Source: Chrysomallon squamiferum
Taxonomy: Eukaryota > Mollusca > Gastropoda > Neomphalida > Peltospiridae
Reading direction: 5' to 3'
Assembly: GCA_012295275.1 (NCBI GenBank)
Contig: CM022667.1
Location: 7,302,794 to 7,366,793, forward strand
DNA length: 64,000 nt
The translations under genes were made by a program, and so were the position numbers. Positions 12,400-25,749 of this stretch are shown in pieces; position 1 is the first letter of the stretch; the number at the start of each line of letters is the position of its first letter. Under the pieces are notes generated by a model. It did not search any database and had not been told where the DNA came from. It was given only the letters and a program-made list of their open reading frames with translations.

Positions 12400-13452
12400 T
12401 GAAACAATGTAGTGTAAGCATGTAATATAAAATGTAATGTGACTATTTGTGTAATTACTTGTGTTACAATTTGTGTAACTATTCCTGTAACAATGATACT
12501 GTAATTATTTAATATAATGATATAGTGTAACAATGTACAGTAACTATGTAGTGTAACCATCTAAAGGAACTATATAATGTTCAACAATTAAGTAGCATAA
12601 CTATGTAGTTCAGCTATGTAGAATAATTTTGTTATGTAACTATTTGTGTTACTATGATGGTAATTATATAATGTGATGTATAGCTATGAAGATAAGTAAC
12701 TGTGTATTGTGCTTCTGTACAGTCTGTTCAGTGTCACTATGTTGTGTAACTGTAGTGTAACTATGTTATGTAACTATATAGTGTACCTCTGTACAGTACT
12801 GTTCAGTGTAACTATGTAGTGTAACTGTTATGTAACTATGTAGTGTGCCTCTGTACAGTACTGTTCAGTGTAACTATGTTATGTAACTATATAGTGTGCT
12901 TCTGTACAGGCTGTACAATGTAACTATGTAGTGTAACTGTTATGTAACTATGTAGTGTGCCTCTGTACAGTCTGTACAATGTAACTATGTTGTGTAACTA
13001 TGTAGTGTAACTATGTTATGTAACTATGTAGTGTGCCTCTGTACAGTCTGTACAGTGTAACTGTAGTGTAACTATGCTATGTAACTATGTAGTGTGCCTC
13101 TGTACAGTCTGTACAGTGTAACTGTAGTGTAACTATGTTATGTAACTATGTAGTGTGCCTCTTTACAGTCTGTACAGTGTAACTGTAGTGTAACTATGTT
13201 ATGTAACTATGTAGTGTGCCTCTGTACAGTCTGTACAATGTAACTATGTAGTGTAACTATGTTATGTAACTATATAGTGTGCCTCTGTACAGTACTGTTC
13301 AGTGTAACTGTAGTGTAACTATGCTATGTAACTATGTAGTGTGCCTCTGTACAGTACTGTTCAGTGTAACTATGTTGTGTAACTATGTAGTGTAACTATG
13401 TAATGTAACTATGTAGTGTGCCTCTGTACAGTACTGTTCAGTGTAACTATGT
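12400..13452. repeat. gtaactatgta-based array with higher-order units
   Basis: The left half is a diverged field of gtaactat-type short units. From about 12720 it becomes a regular higher-order unit combining tgtaactatgttatgtaact, atgtagtgtgcctctgtaca and gtctgtacagtg, about 65-80 bp long. Confidence 0.92.
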
Positions 13453-15061
13453 GAGTAGATAAAAACAACATCAAATTGTGTTTATTCAACCAGGTTAGAT
13501 ACAGTGCAAATGATCCAGTGAATAACAGAGTCCAGGTAGGAAACAAAACAGCTGAAATTAAAATATTTAGCTTTTACAAACATGACACAGCACACAAAAC
13601 AACAGATGCGGCAGGGAAATATGCTTTTAAAATACTCTGCAGATAGAAATAGTGGCCAGATCTTGCCAAATAAAATGCCAGATTTCACTCAATTTGGCTG
13701 CCGTATGCTGTATGGCTGCATACCATAAACTTTACCGGTATCAGTAACAGGCTCAATTGACTGAAGATAAACTACACTGGTATGTACAATGGATGATAAT
13801 GGACAGGGGCCAAATATTAGCTGTTGGTTTAAGCAATAAGAAGAAAATACAGCCAGGCTGCTCACTAAAGATTAAGTAACTTCAAACAAACAGAGGTTGA
13901 TGTGGTAGATGAATGTTCTGTGTCAGATACAACATCATCATCCTGGTTCTCAGTGTAGAAACATCTACAGCTGACAGGATGAAACCATTAACTGAGAAAG
14001 ATATTGATAATTCTTCAAAAGAATTACTAACATAGCTCCCCACTCAGAGCTGTTCTAGCACACTCAGAAAATACAAGTTCTTTTCTTTTTACCAATGCTA
14101 TATTTTATTAACTGTGTGTGTCTGCTCTGTCTGTTAAAGTAATTTGTGTTATTTTTAAATGTCAGACAGAATCACAATGTTAAGTCCAAACTTTTAACAT
14201 CTACATACTTTTATTAACAATCAGATATTTTATCATTTAGTTATTTATCTTTAAAACTTGCATCAGGTATAGAGATAATTATGTTACCCTTTAGTTCATA
14301 TATTAGTAGAAAGAAAACAAATATCGTACAAAATGTAATTATCTAAATAACTATAATAAACAGAGATTTGTTATGTTTTTAGTTGCTGTACATGATATAT
14401 GTCTAAAAGGTTTTATTATTACAAAAATGTAATAAATAAATTAATAATTGGCATCAGAATATTTCAGTACTGCCTCAGTTTTATTTTTAAGAACAGTATT
14501 TATCAAAATGTTTATCATAATGTTGTGTCATGATTAACTTGTCACATTAGTTTATTGAATAGCTGACTTGGGTGCTGTGTGTGATGGACAAGAAGAAAAG
14601 CAGTTCTGATGTGATTGCATCTCATGTTGGCCCTGCACCAGTCGACTGATAACAAGAAAGATAACTCTAAACCAAACCAATGCACATCCAGCAGACCCCA
14701 CACTGCACCTACTGCACTCTGAGATTTCAAAAGTCCACATTCTTTTCAAATCTCCTTCAGATTAACTCACTGACATGTCTTTCATTACTTAAAGAAAATA
14801 GTTATTATTTTTATCATTTTATTTATTTATTTATATACTTTTTTGCTGTTATTGTTGTTGTTCGTTTTTGTTACCTGCAGACACACTGGTCAGTTAAACA
14901 ATATAATATGCCACAAAGCTACCTATGCTTTACAGTGATATTTCTGTTTAGCTGCAAGTATTTGTAATGTACACATTTCCCACAGCTAGGAGAACAACCT
15001 GAGACATTGGCTGGATTTGATCCAGTCACCTGTTACATCTGACTTTGTGTAAAACACTCAC

Positions 15062-15189
15062 CTCAATATTGAGTCTCGTCTTGTCATCATTTTTCCCCTT
15101 TTCGTCTTTTTTCAAACTGACATCTGACGTCTGATCAAGTCTGAGTACTTTCCCCGTCTCTGTGTCCATTGTCCTCGGTGGCAGATCAA
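15062..15189 (-). CDS. nkd: naked cuticle homolog, exon before the EF-hand
   Basis: This 128-nt exon has two bases of a split Val codon and 42 further codons, ending in phase 0. The acceptor is atttttcag and the donor is gtgagtg. It encodes VDLPPRTMDTETGKV, then a charged Lys/Asp-rich linker, ending KTRLNIE. The VDLPP segment matches VALPP of vertebrate NKD1. The terminal Leu-Asn-Ile-Glu followed by Glu-Phe-Glu-Cys of the next exon matches the Leu-Lys-Phe-Glu-Glu-Leu-Gln-Cys block that precedes the vertebrate EF-hand. The linker length is similar to the vertebrate one, and its low complexity is typical of this family's spacer. Confidence 0.87.
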
Positions 15190-15203
15190 CTGAAAAATAC
15201 ACA

Positions 15204-15475
15204 ACCATTTTACTTTTTACTTTACAACCATTTAATTTTTACTTTACAACCATTTTATTTTTTACTTTATAACCATTTTACTTTTTACTTTACAAACATT
15301 TTTTTATTTTTTAATTTACAACCATTTTATTTTTTACTTTACAACCATTTTACTTTTTACTTTACAACCATTTTATTTTTTACTTTACAACCATTTTATT
15401 TATTATTTTACATTCATTTTACTTTTCACTTTACAACTATTTTATTTTTTACTTTACAACATACATACAACCATT
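15204..15475. repeat. 23-bp minisatellite
   Basis: About eleven copies based on accattttattttttacttt plus aca. This T-rich array creates a spurious plus-strand open frame. Confidence 0.9.
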
Positions 15476-15744
15476 TTATTTTAATATTTTTTATAACATT
15501 TTTCTGTTTGTGTTTACAATATTCTTCTTTTCTTTTTAAACTCTTTTTTCAACAAAAGTACAGCTATTTTCTTCTCCTTTTTCTAATTTTAAAACAAGTA
15601 AGCACCCACTCTTTTATTTTATTTTTTTTTAATATTATTTAACAATGAAAACAAATTCAAAAATACCTACTTTTGTAATATAGACAAACAAAATGATGTT
15701 GACATAGAAGCATTTACTTCATAACTGTCACGATTTTTGTATAA

Positions 15745-15768
15745 TAATAATAATAATAATAATAATAA
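15745..15768. repeat. (ATA)n microsatellite
   Basis: Eight or so trinucleotide units ending taataagttt. Confidence 0.85.
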
Positions 15769-15959
15769 GTTTTGTTTTAAAACAACAACAGGAAATTAGT
15801 TTTTTATATTTATATAATGGCTGGATTGTGTAATTCTGGTTTCATTCAAGCAGAGTTTACTGCATTTGACTTAACTAGCTGAAGAAAGATTTTCACCATT
15901 GTAATAGTCAAGTTTGTTTTGTTGGGGGTTTTTGGACTGAGGATGTACTGATTGTGCAT

Positions 15960-16265
15960 GATTCAGTATGTGTATGTTTGTATATGTGTATGTTTGTGTA
16001 TGTGTGTTTATGTGTGTATGTATGTATGTATATTGTAAGAATGTATGTGTGTGTATGTGTATATATGTATGTTTGTGTGAATGAATGTATGTATATTGTA
16101 AGTTAGAATGTGTGTGTGTGTGTGTGTGTGTGTACGTATGTACCTTCACTCAGCATAATTCTCTTACATGAATGCTTGAATGTATGTCTGTGCATGTATT
16201 TGTATTTATCTGTGTGAGTGCATGTACATCTGTGTGTGTGTGTCTGTCTCACTGTGTATGTGTGT
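15960..16265. repeat. GTATGT-rich microsatellite field
   Basis: Imperfect gtatgtttgt and gtatgtatgt units with a pure GT core near 16109-16132. Confidence 0.88.
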
Positions 16266-18143
16266 AAAAATAAAACAGGTAAAAATCAACCACATATTAT
16301 TAGATAGTTTTATCATCATGAGACTTTTGCTAGTAAAATTTAGTGTGTTCCAGCTTGCTGAAATAATAAAGTATTTGTGTTGATCTTTGATACTTTTTAA
16401 CTTGATGTATTCCACAGTCAAAAAATCTTTGTTTTCCAGACTGGTAAGTTAGCCAGTATTTCACAATAGAGACAAACAAGTCAGCACATACCATGTGATT
16501 TCAGTCCACTCTGATAAAGTTATATTTAAAGAACATGGCTACAGTTAGTTCTCATTGTTACAACATTTTTATTTGTTGTAAACTGTGGATTATCTCACAT
16601 AAAAACCTGTCACAAGTTTACTGTAAATTGTGACTCCTCTTTCCACCTTGGGTGGTTAAAAACAAACATGAGAATACGCAGTTCTTCTATGAAAATTTTC
16701 TTCTTTGAAGGTAAGTGTTGTAAAAATTGCTGCCAGAACCAATCTTTATTTTAATTCTTGGCACACTGAGTTACTGCAGGAACCATCCTGGATAAATTAC
16801 TGCAACACTCTTGTATGTAAGGTAGCAGTAATGATGTCATTAACTATGGAAGCCAAACATATCTGTTTTACACAAAATTAAGTTATCATTGCTTTCTTCA
16901 ACTTCCTTTGATCGTAAGTTGAAGAGTTCTCAAAAGTGTCGTCCAATCAGATGTGAAAATACTTTAACAAAATGGCTGAAATCTTGGCCTGGTTAATTTA
17001 AAAACTAAAATGTATTTTATGAGTTTGCTACAAAAAGATATGGAGACATGGGGAGTGGAGGCAATAAAGCCAACTACTGCTACAGACTGACAAACAACTT
17101 CCAACAAACTGTTCGTAGTTAATCAGTGGATTCATTGTTTCCATACATGTATAATTAAAATTCTTCAAGATGAGTTCAAAGTTAAGGCCTATGATAATGA
17201 AAAAAAGACTACATCAATTAACATGACAGTCTTGTCTGTGTTTGTTTTAACAAATCTAGACATGTCCTCTGAATGCTCGGGTGATCAGCACAGAGCCAGC
17301 TGAATTATGGGATGCACATTCTTACATCTGCTCTTTGATAGTCTTGTTTGTTGTTGATAAGACTGAGTCTTGGTTTTAATTAATCTTCAGCCAACTCTTT
17401 GAAAAGAATGAAAAATAAACAAAGGTTGCAAACAGAGAATATTAAACATATTCTTGTTCCTGTTTACCTGGCTGAGAGACACAAGTCAGATATCACATAC
17501 AAATTAACCAGTGTAGAATGTGTAGCAGATTGTCAATTCATTGGAAATAATTCATCATGTTAATTACTTTGAGTAAATATTTTGTGTAAATACACATAGG
17601 AGTTCATCAGTGTCTTTATTCACTGCTACATATATAACACTCCATTAGTCATACTGATTAACATAGCTTAGAATTTTTTGTTACTATTATTTTTTTAATG
17701 CAAGAAATTACCACATACTGAATCTCAACAATATTTTTATAGTTATAGAATGTACCCTAGTGACAAGAAATAACAAATTAGTGATTAAAAAATAAATAAA
17801 ATTAAAATATAAAAAAATATAAAAGTAAATAAGAATTTAATTTTAGCTGCTGGGATGTTTTCTGTGGCTTTTTTGTTTTTTGCAATTTTTCTACACCGAA
17901 CCATGGCCCCAGTTAGTTAATTTGATTTTCTGTATGATGAAAGGAAGTAGGCCCTAACTTCCTGTCTGAATCTAATAAAAAGAAAAATTCTTCAAAACAT
18001 TGTCTTTCCTGTTACTGCATGATACACAGTCACAAAAGCAGATGTTATATATAAATAACATTGAGTATCATAGAGAACAGTATTAACTTAAAGTGTGACT
18101 CTAATGCTGCAAACAAACTGAATAAATCTATCTTTTACAGTAG

Positions 18144-18145
<2 letters not shown>

Positions 18146-18182
<37 letters not shown>
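18146..18182. repeat. (TG)n microsatellite
   Basis: Pure TG tract followed directly by a short gagagaga run. Confidence 0.97.
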
Positions 18183-18190
<8 letters not shown>

Positions 18191-18540
18191 TAGTAAAGAA
18201 AGAACCTGAGAGACTGAATAGGTTCTTATTTTGGTATATTCTCAGTCTGTCAGAAATCATTATAATGAAGAAAATAATGTCAAAGTGAAATCAGTGTCAA
18301 ACTTCATTACCAGTCTACTGTTAACATACTTTATTATTAGCAAACACTGTTACTAGAAATAACACAACCTGGATTTAGAGATTATTTTATATGTATCAAC
18401 ATGAGTATACTTTTAAAACATGCAACAGCTATTTTAATATCCTGGCTTGACACTCACAGGGTAAAGGTCAAAGAGCAAACTAAAAAAGAAAACCATGTTT
18501 GATAAAATTCTAAAATATGCTTCCCATCAGCCACTTCTCT

Positions 18541-18720
18541 TTCAGCACTGTCCAAATTAGACACACATCATCAGATTTCAGCACTGTCCAAATTAGACAC
18601 ACATCATCAGATTTCAGCACTATCCAAATTAGACACACATCATCAGATTTCAGCACTATCCAAATTAGACACACATCATCAGATTTCAGCACTATCCAAA
18701 TTAGACACACATCATCAGAT
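18541..18720. repeat. 36-bp minisatellite, exactly five copies
   Basis: Five head-to-tail copies of a 36-bp unit starting ttcagcactatccaaatta and ending atcatcagat. The first two copies have ctgtcc and the last three ctatcc, so the array grew from two variants. Confidence 0.97.
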
Positions 18721-19561
18721 GTCAATTAGATAAGCCTGCTGCCAGTGTCAAGCAAGTTTAGAATTCTTTTCACTTGTTGATGTTCAGTTAGAGGTTGCTA
18801 TACCTTAAATCAGTATTCATTACTAATAATGTTAATAACAGTGTAGAGGTTGCTACATCTGAAATCAGTACTTATCCGTGATAATGTTAACTGTAATAGT
18901 TTGCATATTTCAGTTCAGCACTGACTTACAACAAAGTAAACCACTACATAGTATAAAAATAAACAAACCTTAGCAGTACAACTGAGTTCTTTTCTTTTTT
19001 TTTCCTTCTTTTCTTTTTTTTTTTTTTTTATTCAATGTTTTTACTCTATGTCACTTTCTCTATAACTATTCATCTAACACACTTACAAGGTCTGATATCC
19101 ATTATTTCTGAAACGTGGGCCCTGGACAGCATGCTTGAATCTTCTTGTTTCATAAAGTGATATAAAAGAGATGAACACATCACTCAACTGTGAACAGTTT
19201 ATAACATTTTACTTTTTCTTATTTACACAGAAATACCTGACCGACTTTACCATTTCTCATTTTAAAGCATTCAGATCAAGATTAAACAATTTATAATCAT
19301 TTATGAGAAGTCAAGACATTAGTAATCATACACGTTTAGAATATGTCAAAACGAGAAACAATGTGAAAATGAGCATAGCAGCATCGTAAATCATCTCTTA
19401 AATAATAATAACAGTTACAGTAATATGAACAATAATGGTGATGATGATGATTTTATATATATATATATAAACAAATAAATAAATAAATAATTTTAAACTT
19501 TCAAATGACCAAAGTATAAATGAATAGACATTTATAATTAAATAAACTAAAAAAATAAGTA

Positions 19562-20142
19562 TATGGTGGAACCATAGGTTATGAATGCCTTGAAGCATGA
19601 ATAAATCGGATTACGAACCGTGATCTTGGGCAATTTTTGTCTCGGTTTATGAATAATGACCCAAATTATGAACTACAGAGACACACCATGACAAGCTTTC
19701 TTTTTATTTTGGTTTTGACGTGAACATCTAGTGAAGATAAGAATAGATGCTTACATCAAAATGAGGTCAAAGTAAGGATTATAGGCATGCTCTATAGAAA
19801 ATATGTATCATGAATTAGGGCTATTAGTCTTTGATATGCAGTTGCAGCTCAATAGCTTTTGCATTGAGATTGTGCACTCGCATTTTTTGAAGTGTTTTTA
19901 AAGTGTTGTTTATGTTTATATTTTTTATTATACCCTATCCAATATGCCACACAAGAAAACAAAACATGAAAGCAATAATGGTGGTGGAAAGGATAAATGT
20001 ATCACAGTAGAGGTTAAGAAAGAAATAATTTCAATACATGAGAGTGATGTTCGTGTGTCTGACATCATTTCGGTTTATGTACAATTCGGTTTATGAACCA
20101 AGTCTGGAACGAATTAAGTTCATAACCTGAGGTTTCACTGTG
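19562..20142 (+). mobile_element. nonautonomous Tigger/pogo-like DNA transposon remnant
   Basis: The ends are imperfect inverted repeats. The left end reads ggtggaaccataggttatgaa after TA at 19560-19561. The right end, read in reverse, is agtgaaacctcaggttatgaa before TA at 20143-20144. A TA target duplication and such ends fit the pogo/Tigger branch of Tc1-mariner. Inside, 19944-20066 encodes MPHKKTKHES followed by a segment ending VKKEIISIHESDVRVSDI. That matches the start of the CENP-B-type DNA-binding domain of Tigger transposases. The frame then runs directly into the right end, so most of the transposase is missing. At 581 bp it is an internally deleted, immobile-by-itself copy inside intron 15190-22127. 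Confidence 0.72.
19944..20066 (+). pseudogene. Tigger-like transposase N-terminal fragment
   Basis: Forty-one codons, starting with ATG, encode a basic N-terminus (His-Lys-Lys-Thr-Lys) and the first helix region of a CENP-B N-terminal helix-turn-helix, including Lys-Lys-Glu-Ile-Ile and the Val-Ser-Asp-Ile end. Complete Tigger transposases are several hundred residues with a DDE catalytic domain, which is absent. This is a decayed gene fragment carried by the element at 19562-20142. Confidence 0.65.
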
Positions 20143-21731
20143 TATGTATTTGTTTATTACACCATTTTTTAATGTTATGTGATGTTTGGTTCTGTAATGA
20201 CAGCACTGTGACATGAGTTGTTATTTATAAACTTTTGTTTGTAACTTCTGACATGATCAAACACTGCACTTGAAATAAAAACTGTTACAAGAAGAAAACA
20301 GTGAAAACACACATATAAATGTTACTATTTGATTTTATAGTATTTTTTATTATTTTATTATGTGTATTATTAGTACTATTTTACTTATTTTTTAAGTGTT
20401 AGAAAAGAAACAAGGTATTTTCTGTTATATAAGAAGAGAAAAATTCTGTTATTATTACATCAACAGATTTTTAAAACTGAATTTTTTTATTTATATCAGT
20501 AACACAGCAAGTCTCAACTAAACACAAAAAACAAACTTCAACATTTTATCAAATTCATTAACAGAAATTTTTTTTTTTTTATTTTTTTATTTTTCATCTT
20601 GAATATTTATTGAATTTTATCGCTGTGACCTGGAGGTGCCAATTAGCTGATTTTCACTGCAGGAAGCAAATGAGAAATTCCCCAAGCTACAATTATCTGT
20701 GTGGTCTGACTCAGACAGAAATGAATTGAAGCTGTTACCAATCTCACTGTTTTCTCCACACTGACATACATTTTCTCTTTTATTTCCTTTCATTCTTTCT
20801 TTCTTTCTTTCTTTCTCTTTTTCTTCTGTTTTTAATTAATCCATATTTGTTTATTTCAGTAAACTAGACAAGCTACTTGTGCTGGTATAACACACAGTGA
20901 CACTGATTAAAGTGAGACACTGTTGGAATGGGATAAAACAACTGAAAACACTCATCAATCCATTTGTTTTTTAAAAAGACACTGGGTTTTTTTTCTGGGT
21001 TTTTTTTCAACTCGTTTCTTTCTTTTTTTTTCTTTTTTTCTGTTTTTCTTTTCAATTGCAGGTTTACTTTAGCTAATATTCTTGTTTGGATATAATAACA
21101 AAATTAATAAAATGTATTATTAATCAGATATTCATTAAATAAATATTAATAACAACTGACAGTCAGGTTAGATGATTGTGCAGTATCAAAAATAAGATTT
21201 AACATTTTAATTTTTTTAACATGATTTTTTTAATGACATTTTAATTAATGAAATAGGATTTCATTTTTCTTTTATTTATGTTCAAATTTATAAGGTATTA
21301 AATTGATTAATTTCAGAAACTTATTTAATGTCTTTCTTTAATCTTGGATTACTTTTATTTAAAAACACAAGCAGAAAAAATTTAAAAAGAGAAAGAAAAA
21401 AGTAAGTTCATTAAAATAAAATATCTTAAAATATTAAGATACGTGTATTTTTTATGTAATTTTCATCTTATTTCTTAAAAGGGTTGTGCTGAAACATGAA
21501 CTGAAAATAAAACATGAACTAGAAAAAAATAAAAAAATAAAAACTACTCACGTGTGTTAAACCAGTGTCAGACATGTGACACAGAAAGTAAGAAAAATTC
21601 TCCAGTAAACCAGAGTTAACTCACATACTGTTTTTATAATTAGCTAGTTTTTAACTTGCCAGTTTGAAACCCACAGGATTTTAGTCAGGCAGGAAATACC
21701 ATATTTACAGTAAGTGCCAGACTAACAGGAC

Positions 21732-21744
21732 AGGTCAAAGGTCA
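21732..21744 (+). promoter_or_regulatory. DR1 nuclear-receptor-type motif
   Basis: AGGTCAAAGGTCA is a perfect DR1 about 380 bp below the short exon at 22.1 kb, in a repeat-free stretch. Confidence 0.35.
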
Positions 21745-22127
21745 GTGGAGATACAGCTTTAATTAGCAATGAGATCGTTAAGACATAACAGGGCAGGCCC
21801 CTGACTGGTCATTATGTAAATTGATTGATTATTCACTTAACAGTGAATCTGAACACTCAGTCACTGTGATAACAGTTGTCTGTAATAACATGTATGCTCT
21901 GGGTAATTACAATCATAAAAATAATAATCATATTGTGTTAAGTCACATTACGATAATAGTCTGGTAATAGTTATATTGTGATAAGTCACTGAAATAATAG
22001 TAATATTCTGATAATATTCATAATGTGGTAATAGTTTTACTGTAATAATTGTTAAAATTAATTATATGTTTGCACTGTCTGTATGTCTGTAAATACACAA
22101 ACACACAAACAAACTGTTGACACATAC

Positions 22128-22176
22128 CTTGCAATGGAATTCCAGTTTCTTTGTCTTCAAGACATATTGACAACTC
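22128..22176 (-). CDS. nkd: naked cuticle homolog, short internal exon
   Basis: This 49-nt exon holds 16 codons plus one base (phase 0 in, phase 1 out). The minus-strand acceptor is attttcag and the donor is gtatgtg. It encodes ELSICLEDKETGIPLQ, with the last G completing a Val codon in the next exon. With that exon the reading becomes IPLQVDLPPRTMD, which aligns with the FRLEVALPPEKTD segment of vertebrate NKD1. The exon is too short to recognise alone. The call rests on splice sites, phase match on both sides and the restored conserved segment across the junction. Confidence 0.8.
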
Positions 22177-22511
22177 CTGAAAATAAAACAAAAATCAATT
22201 AATTTAGCATTTCAAATAATGATCATAATTAACAGAGCAACAAAATGTTAATCAGATGAAGCTGGCTGTTCTCCCCTAAAATCAGTTTCCACCTTTTCTA
22301 TGAATTTCTATGAAAAACAAAAATAAAAAAAATAAAAAAACATGAACTATTTTTCAAAACTGAAAATGTTTTTAAATGATTTAAGCATATATGATTTTTG
22401 CAATTACAACAAAATTATCAGGTTTAGAAATACAACAAGTAAAACACCCCTCCCCAAACAATCCACCAGTTTTGTAACTGAACAGTTGATATTAAAACTG
22501 TGAATTGTCAA

Positions 22512-23110
22512 AATAGTGAAATATCAACATGTTGTTGAAACCGTGAAATATCAATGTGTTGTTAAAACAGTGAAATATCAACGTGTTGTTAAAACAGTGA
22601 AATATCAACGTGTTGTTAAAACAGTGAAATATTAACGTTGTTAAAACAGTGAAATATCAACATGTTGTTAAAACAGTGAAATATCAACTTGTTAAAACAG
22701 TGAAATATCAATGTGTTGTTAAAACAGTGAAATATCAACTTGTTAAAACAGTGAAATATCAACTTGTTGTTAAAACAGTGAAATATTAACGTTGTTAAAA
22801 CAGTTAAATATCAACGTGTTGTTAAAACAGTGAAATATTAACGTTGTTAAAACAGTGAAATATCAACGTGTTGTTAAAACAGTGAAATATTAACGTAGTT
22901 AAAACAGTGAAATATCAAAGTGTTGTTAAAACAGTGAAATATCAACGTGTTAAAACAGTGAAATATCAACGTGTTGTTAAAACAGTGAAATATCAACGCA
23001 TTGTTAAAACAGTGAAATATCAACGTGTTGTTAAAACAGTGAAATATCAATGTGTTGTTAAAACAGTGAAATATCAATGTGTTGTTAAAACAGTGAAATA
23101 TCAACTTGTT
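22512..23110. repeat. 27-bp minisatellite
   Basis: About 22 copies of a unit containing gttgttaaaacagtgaaata plus tcaacgt. Some copies lack gtt or ttgtt. As 27 is nine codons, it gives an artificial repeating peptide frame on both strands. Confidence 0.95.
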
Positions 23111-23411
23111 GTCTGTGTTTATCATTAACCAGCTATTAATTACTGAATTTTTTTAAGACATCTGTTACTTATTACATTACTAAAAATTCCCTTATTTTAT
23201 CTTTCCAGTATGAAACTTTGTTCATCTTCATTTGACTGGCTCTAGACCTCCCAAGGGGAGTGTCCACTTTATTGGTCAGTTTGTAGTGGACAGTGATAGA
23301 AATCTGGTTTCAATACAAGAAAAGAAAGACGCTAACAGTCTGTGTTTAAGTCCATGTTGTGTTTAGTGAATACTTTACTGTGCCATAGCAAAATTACATA
23401 ACAGTGACACA

Positions 23412-24292
23412 AAACTAGATCTCACATACATGACAGTGAAACAAACTAGATATCACATATATAACAGTGAAACTAGACATCACATACATGACAGTGAAAC
23501 AAACCAGATAACACATACATGACAGTGAAACAAACCAGATAACACATACATGAGTGAAACAAACCAGATAACACATACATGACAGTGAAACAAACCAGAT
23601 AACACATACATGACAGTGAAACAAACCAGACATTACACACATGAGTGAAACAAACTAGATATCACATATATAACAGTGAAACTAGATATCACATACATGA
23701 CAGTGAAACAAACCAGATAACACATACATGACAGTGAAACAAACTAGATATCACATACATAACAGTGAAACTAGATATCATATATATAACAGTGAAACTA
23801 GATAGCACATACATGACAGTGAAACTAGATATCACATACATGACAGTGAAACAAACCAGACATTACATACATGAGTGAAACAAACTAGATATCACATATA
23901 TAACAGTGAAACTAGATATCACATATATAACAGTGAAACTAGATATCACATACATGACAGTGAAACAAACCAGACATTACATACATGAGTAAAACAAACT
24001 AGATCTCACATACATAACAGTGAAAGAACCTCGATATCACATAAATAACAGTGAAACAAACTAGATATCACATACATAACAGTAAAGAACCTAGATATCA
24101 CAAAAATAACAGTGAAACAAACTAGATATCACATAAGTAACAGTGAAACAAACTAGGTATCGCATAAATAACAGCGAAACAAAACTAGATATCACAAAAA
24201 TAACAGTGAAACAAACTAGGTATCACAAAAATAACAGTGAAACAAACTAGGTATCGCATAAATAACAGCGAAACAAAACTAGATATCACATA
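23412..24292. repeat. variable ~31-bp minisatellite
   Basis: About 30 units based on catacatgacagtgaaacaa and ccagataaca, with many length variants (aaccaga, actagat, missing aca). The right part shifts to an aaataacagtgaaacaaact form. Confidence 0.93.
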
Positions 24293-24651
24293 CAGAACAA
24301 AAAAACACATGAATTCTTAAACATAAAAAAAAATTCGCCCTGTTAAAATAAGCTAAATAAACAAGGATTAACTGATAAAACTCAATGTACATATCAACAC
24401 TTGTAAGAGTTTTGTGAAAAAGAAAACTGGTAAAATTTACCATCTGTCACCAGTGTTGTGTAAACAGAATTCCATGAGTTAACACAAAGATGAGTTTGAT
24501 CCTGACAAAACATTCCACCACAAGAGTTGTTATATCATTTCAAAACAAACATCAAAGTTACAACAATCATTTCAAAACAAACATCGAAGTTACAACAATC
24601 TGACAACAAAACAAACTTCTTACTGTTTGTGTTAGATGATTTTATATGATA

Positions 24652-24795
24652 TATTTTAACATATCAACAGTTCTGTACAGTGAAGTTACCTGTTTTAACA
24701 TATCAACAGTTCTGTACAGTGAAGTTACCTGTTTTAACATTTCAATAGTTCTGTACAGTGAAGTTACCTGTTTTAACATTTCAACAGTATGGTGA
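24652..24795. repeat. 39-bp minisatellite
   Basis: Three to four copies of a unit with aacatatcaacagttctgta and cagtgaagttacctgtttt. Confidence 0.93.
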
Positions 24796-25534
24796 ATTAT
24801 GCATTTAACTGTTGTGTAAAATAAAGATAATTATAATAATAACTCATGTACAATAAAGATAATTATAACAGATAACTGTTATTAATTATAAAAACTAATC
24901 TGATCTTTAGCCTGCCCGGAAAACATTTTTATTTTCCTAATTGAATACAAATTCACATCATCATTTATAACTGTCAATAACAAATTTCCACTGTCAAAGC
25001 AGACAATACAAAAAACAAATACCACATTAACAACATGTCAGAAAACAATGCAGTGCTGTTTTTTTTCTCTTCATTACAATTTGAAATTATCATCTGGTAC
25101 ATTGTCTTATCTCATTATCTCCTGTCATACCGAGCATGTCCACACTAAATTATCATTTACTTCTCAACACAAACAACTGGGGAGTGAGGCTTCACAATGA
25201 CAGCAGACTAAAATGGACACCAATAGTGTTCAGGGAGGGGAAAAATAACTGACAAAAACTATAACACTTTTTAAAATATATAAATAAATAAACAAACAAA
25301 CAAACAAATAAACAAATAAAAAGAACTATATATTACAACTTGTTTTCTTTTAAAAACTACTGAAAATAAATCAATTTACCCAAGTAGAAACGATAACTTG
25401 AGTGACAATAGTTCAGTATCTGCATATTTGTTTGTAACAACATTTAACAATATGAGACTCTACTTGCATGTTTTACACGTTTGTGTTTTACAAAGACAGG
25501 ATTTACAAGACTGAATGAAAAAACAACTCAACAG

Positions 25535-25600
25535 TCACTCGAAGGAGAACTAAACCAAACACTGTCATTTCTCAGACAAGTGCCCTAACCACTAATGTGT
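25535..25600 (-). mobile_element. possible tRNA-derived SINE head, degraded
   Basis: On the minus strand, TGGTTAGGGCACTTGTCTGAG resembles a tRNA A box region. It is followed about 30 bases later by GGTTTAGTTCTCC, resembling a B box (GGTTCRANTCC). Spacing is right for an RNA polymerase III head. No tail or target duplication was identified. Confidence 0.3.
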
Positions 25601-25749
25601 GATTCTATTTCAAAATCATTATTAATCAGAAATGTCTAATTTCTCATTATTTTAAAAAAAGATTTTGATTTAATTTGTCACTAAAACAAACCTTTTTATT
25701 GACATATTTGAAAAGATGACTACAAATACAAATCTTCTTATCTTAGTAA

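Larger units (their letters stand above)
8250..15061 (-). other. intron of the naked cuticle gene (6812 bp)
   Basis: Phase 0. It holds one DR1 site, a CA-rich region, two long minisatellite fields (10.55-11.46 kb and 12.4-13.45 kb) and AT-rich unique sequence. No nested gene is recognised; short open frames at 13.5-13.7 and 14.5-15.0 kb lack any recognisable domain. Confidence 0.9.
15190..22127 (-). other. intron of the naked cuticle gene (6938 bp)
   Basis: Phase 1. It contains a 23-bp minisatellite, GT-rich stretches, a five-copy 36-bp array, the Tigger-like remnant and a DR1 site. The stretches 16.4-18.1 kb and 20.2-21.9 kb are AT-rich unique sequence with poly-T runs and no recognised gene. 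Confidence 0.88.
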
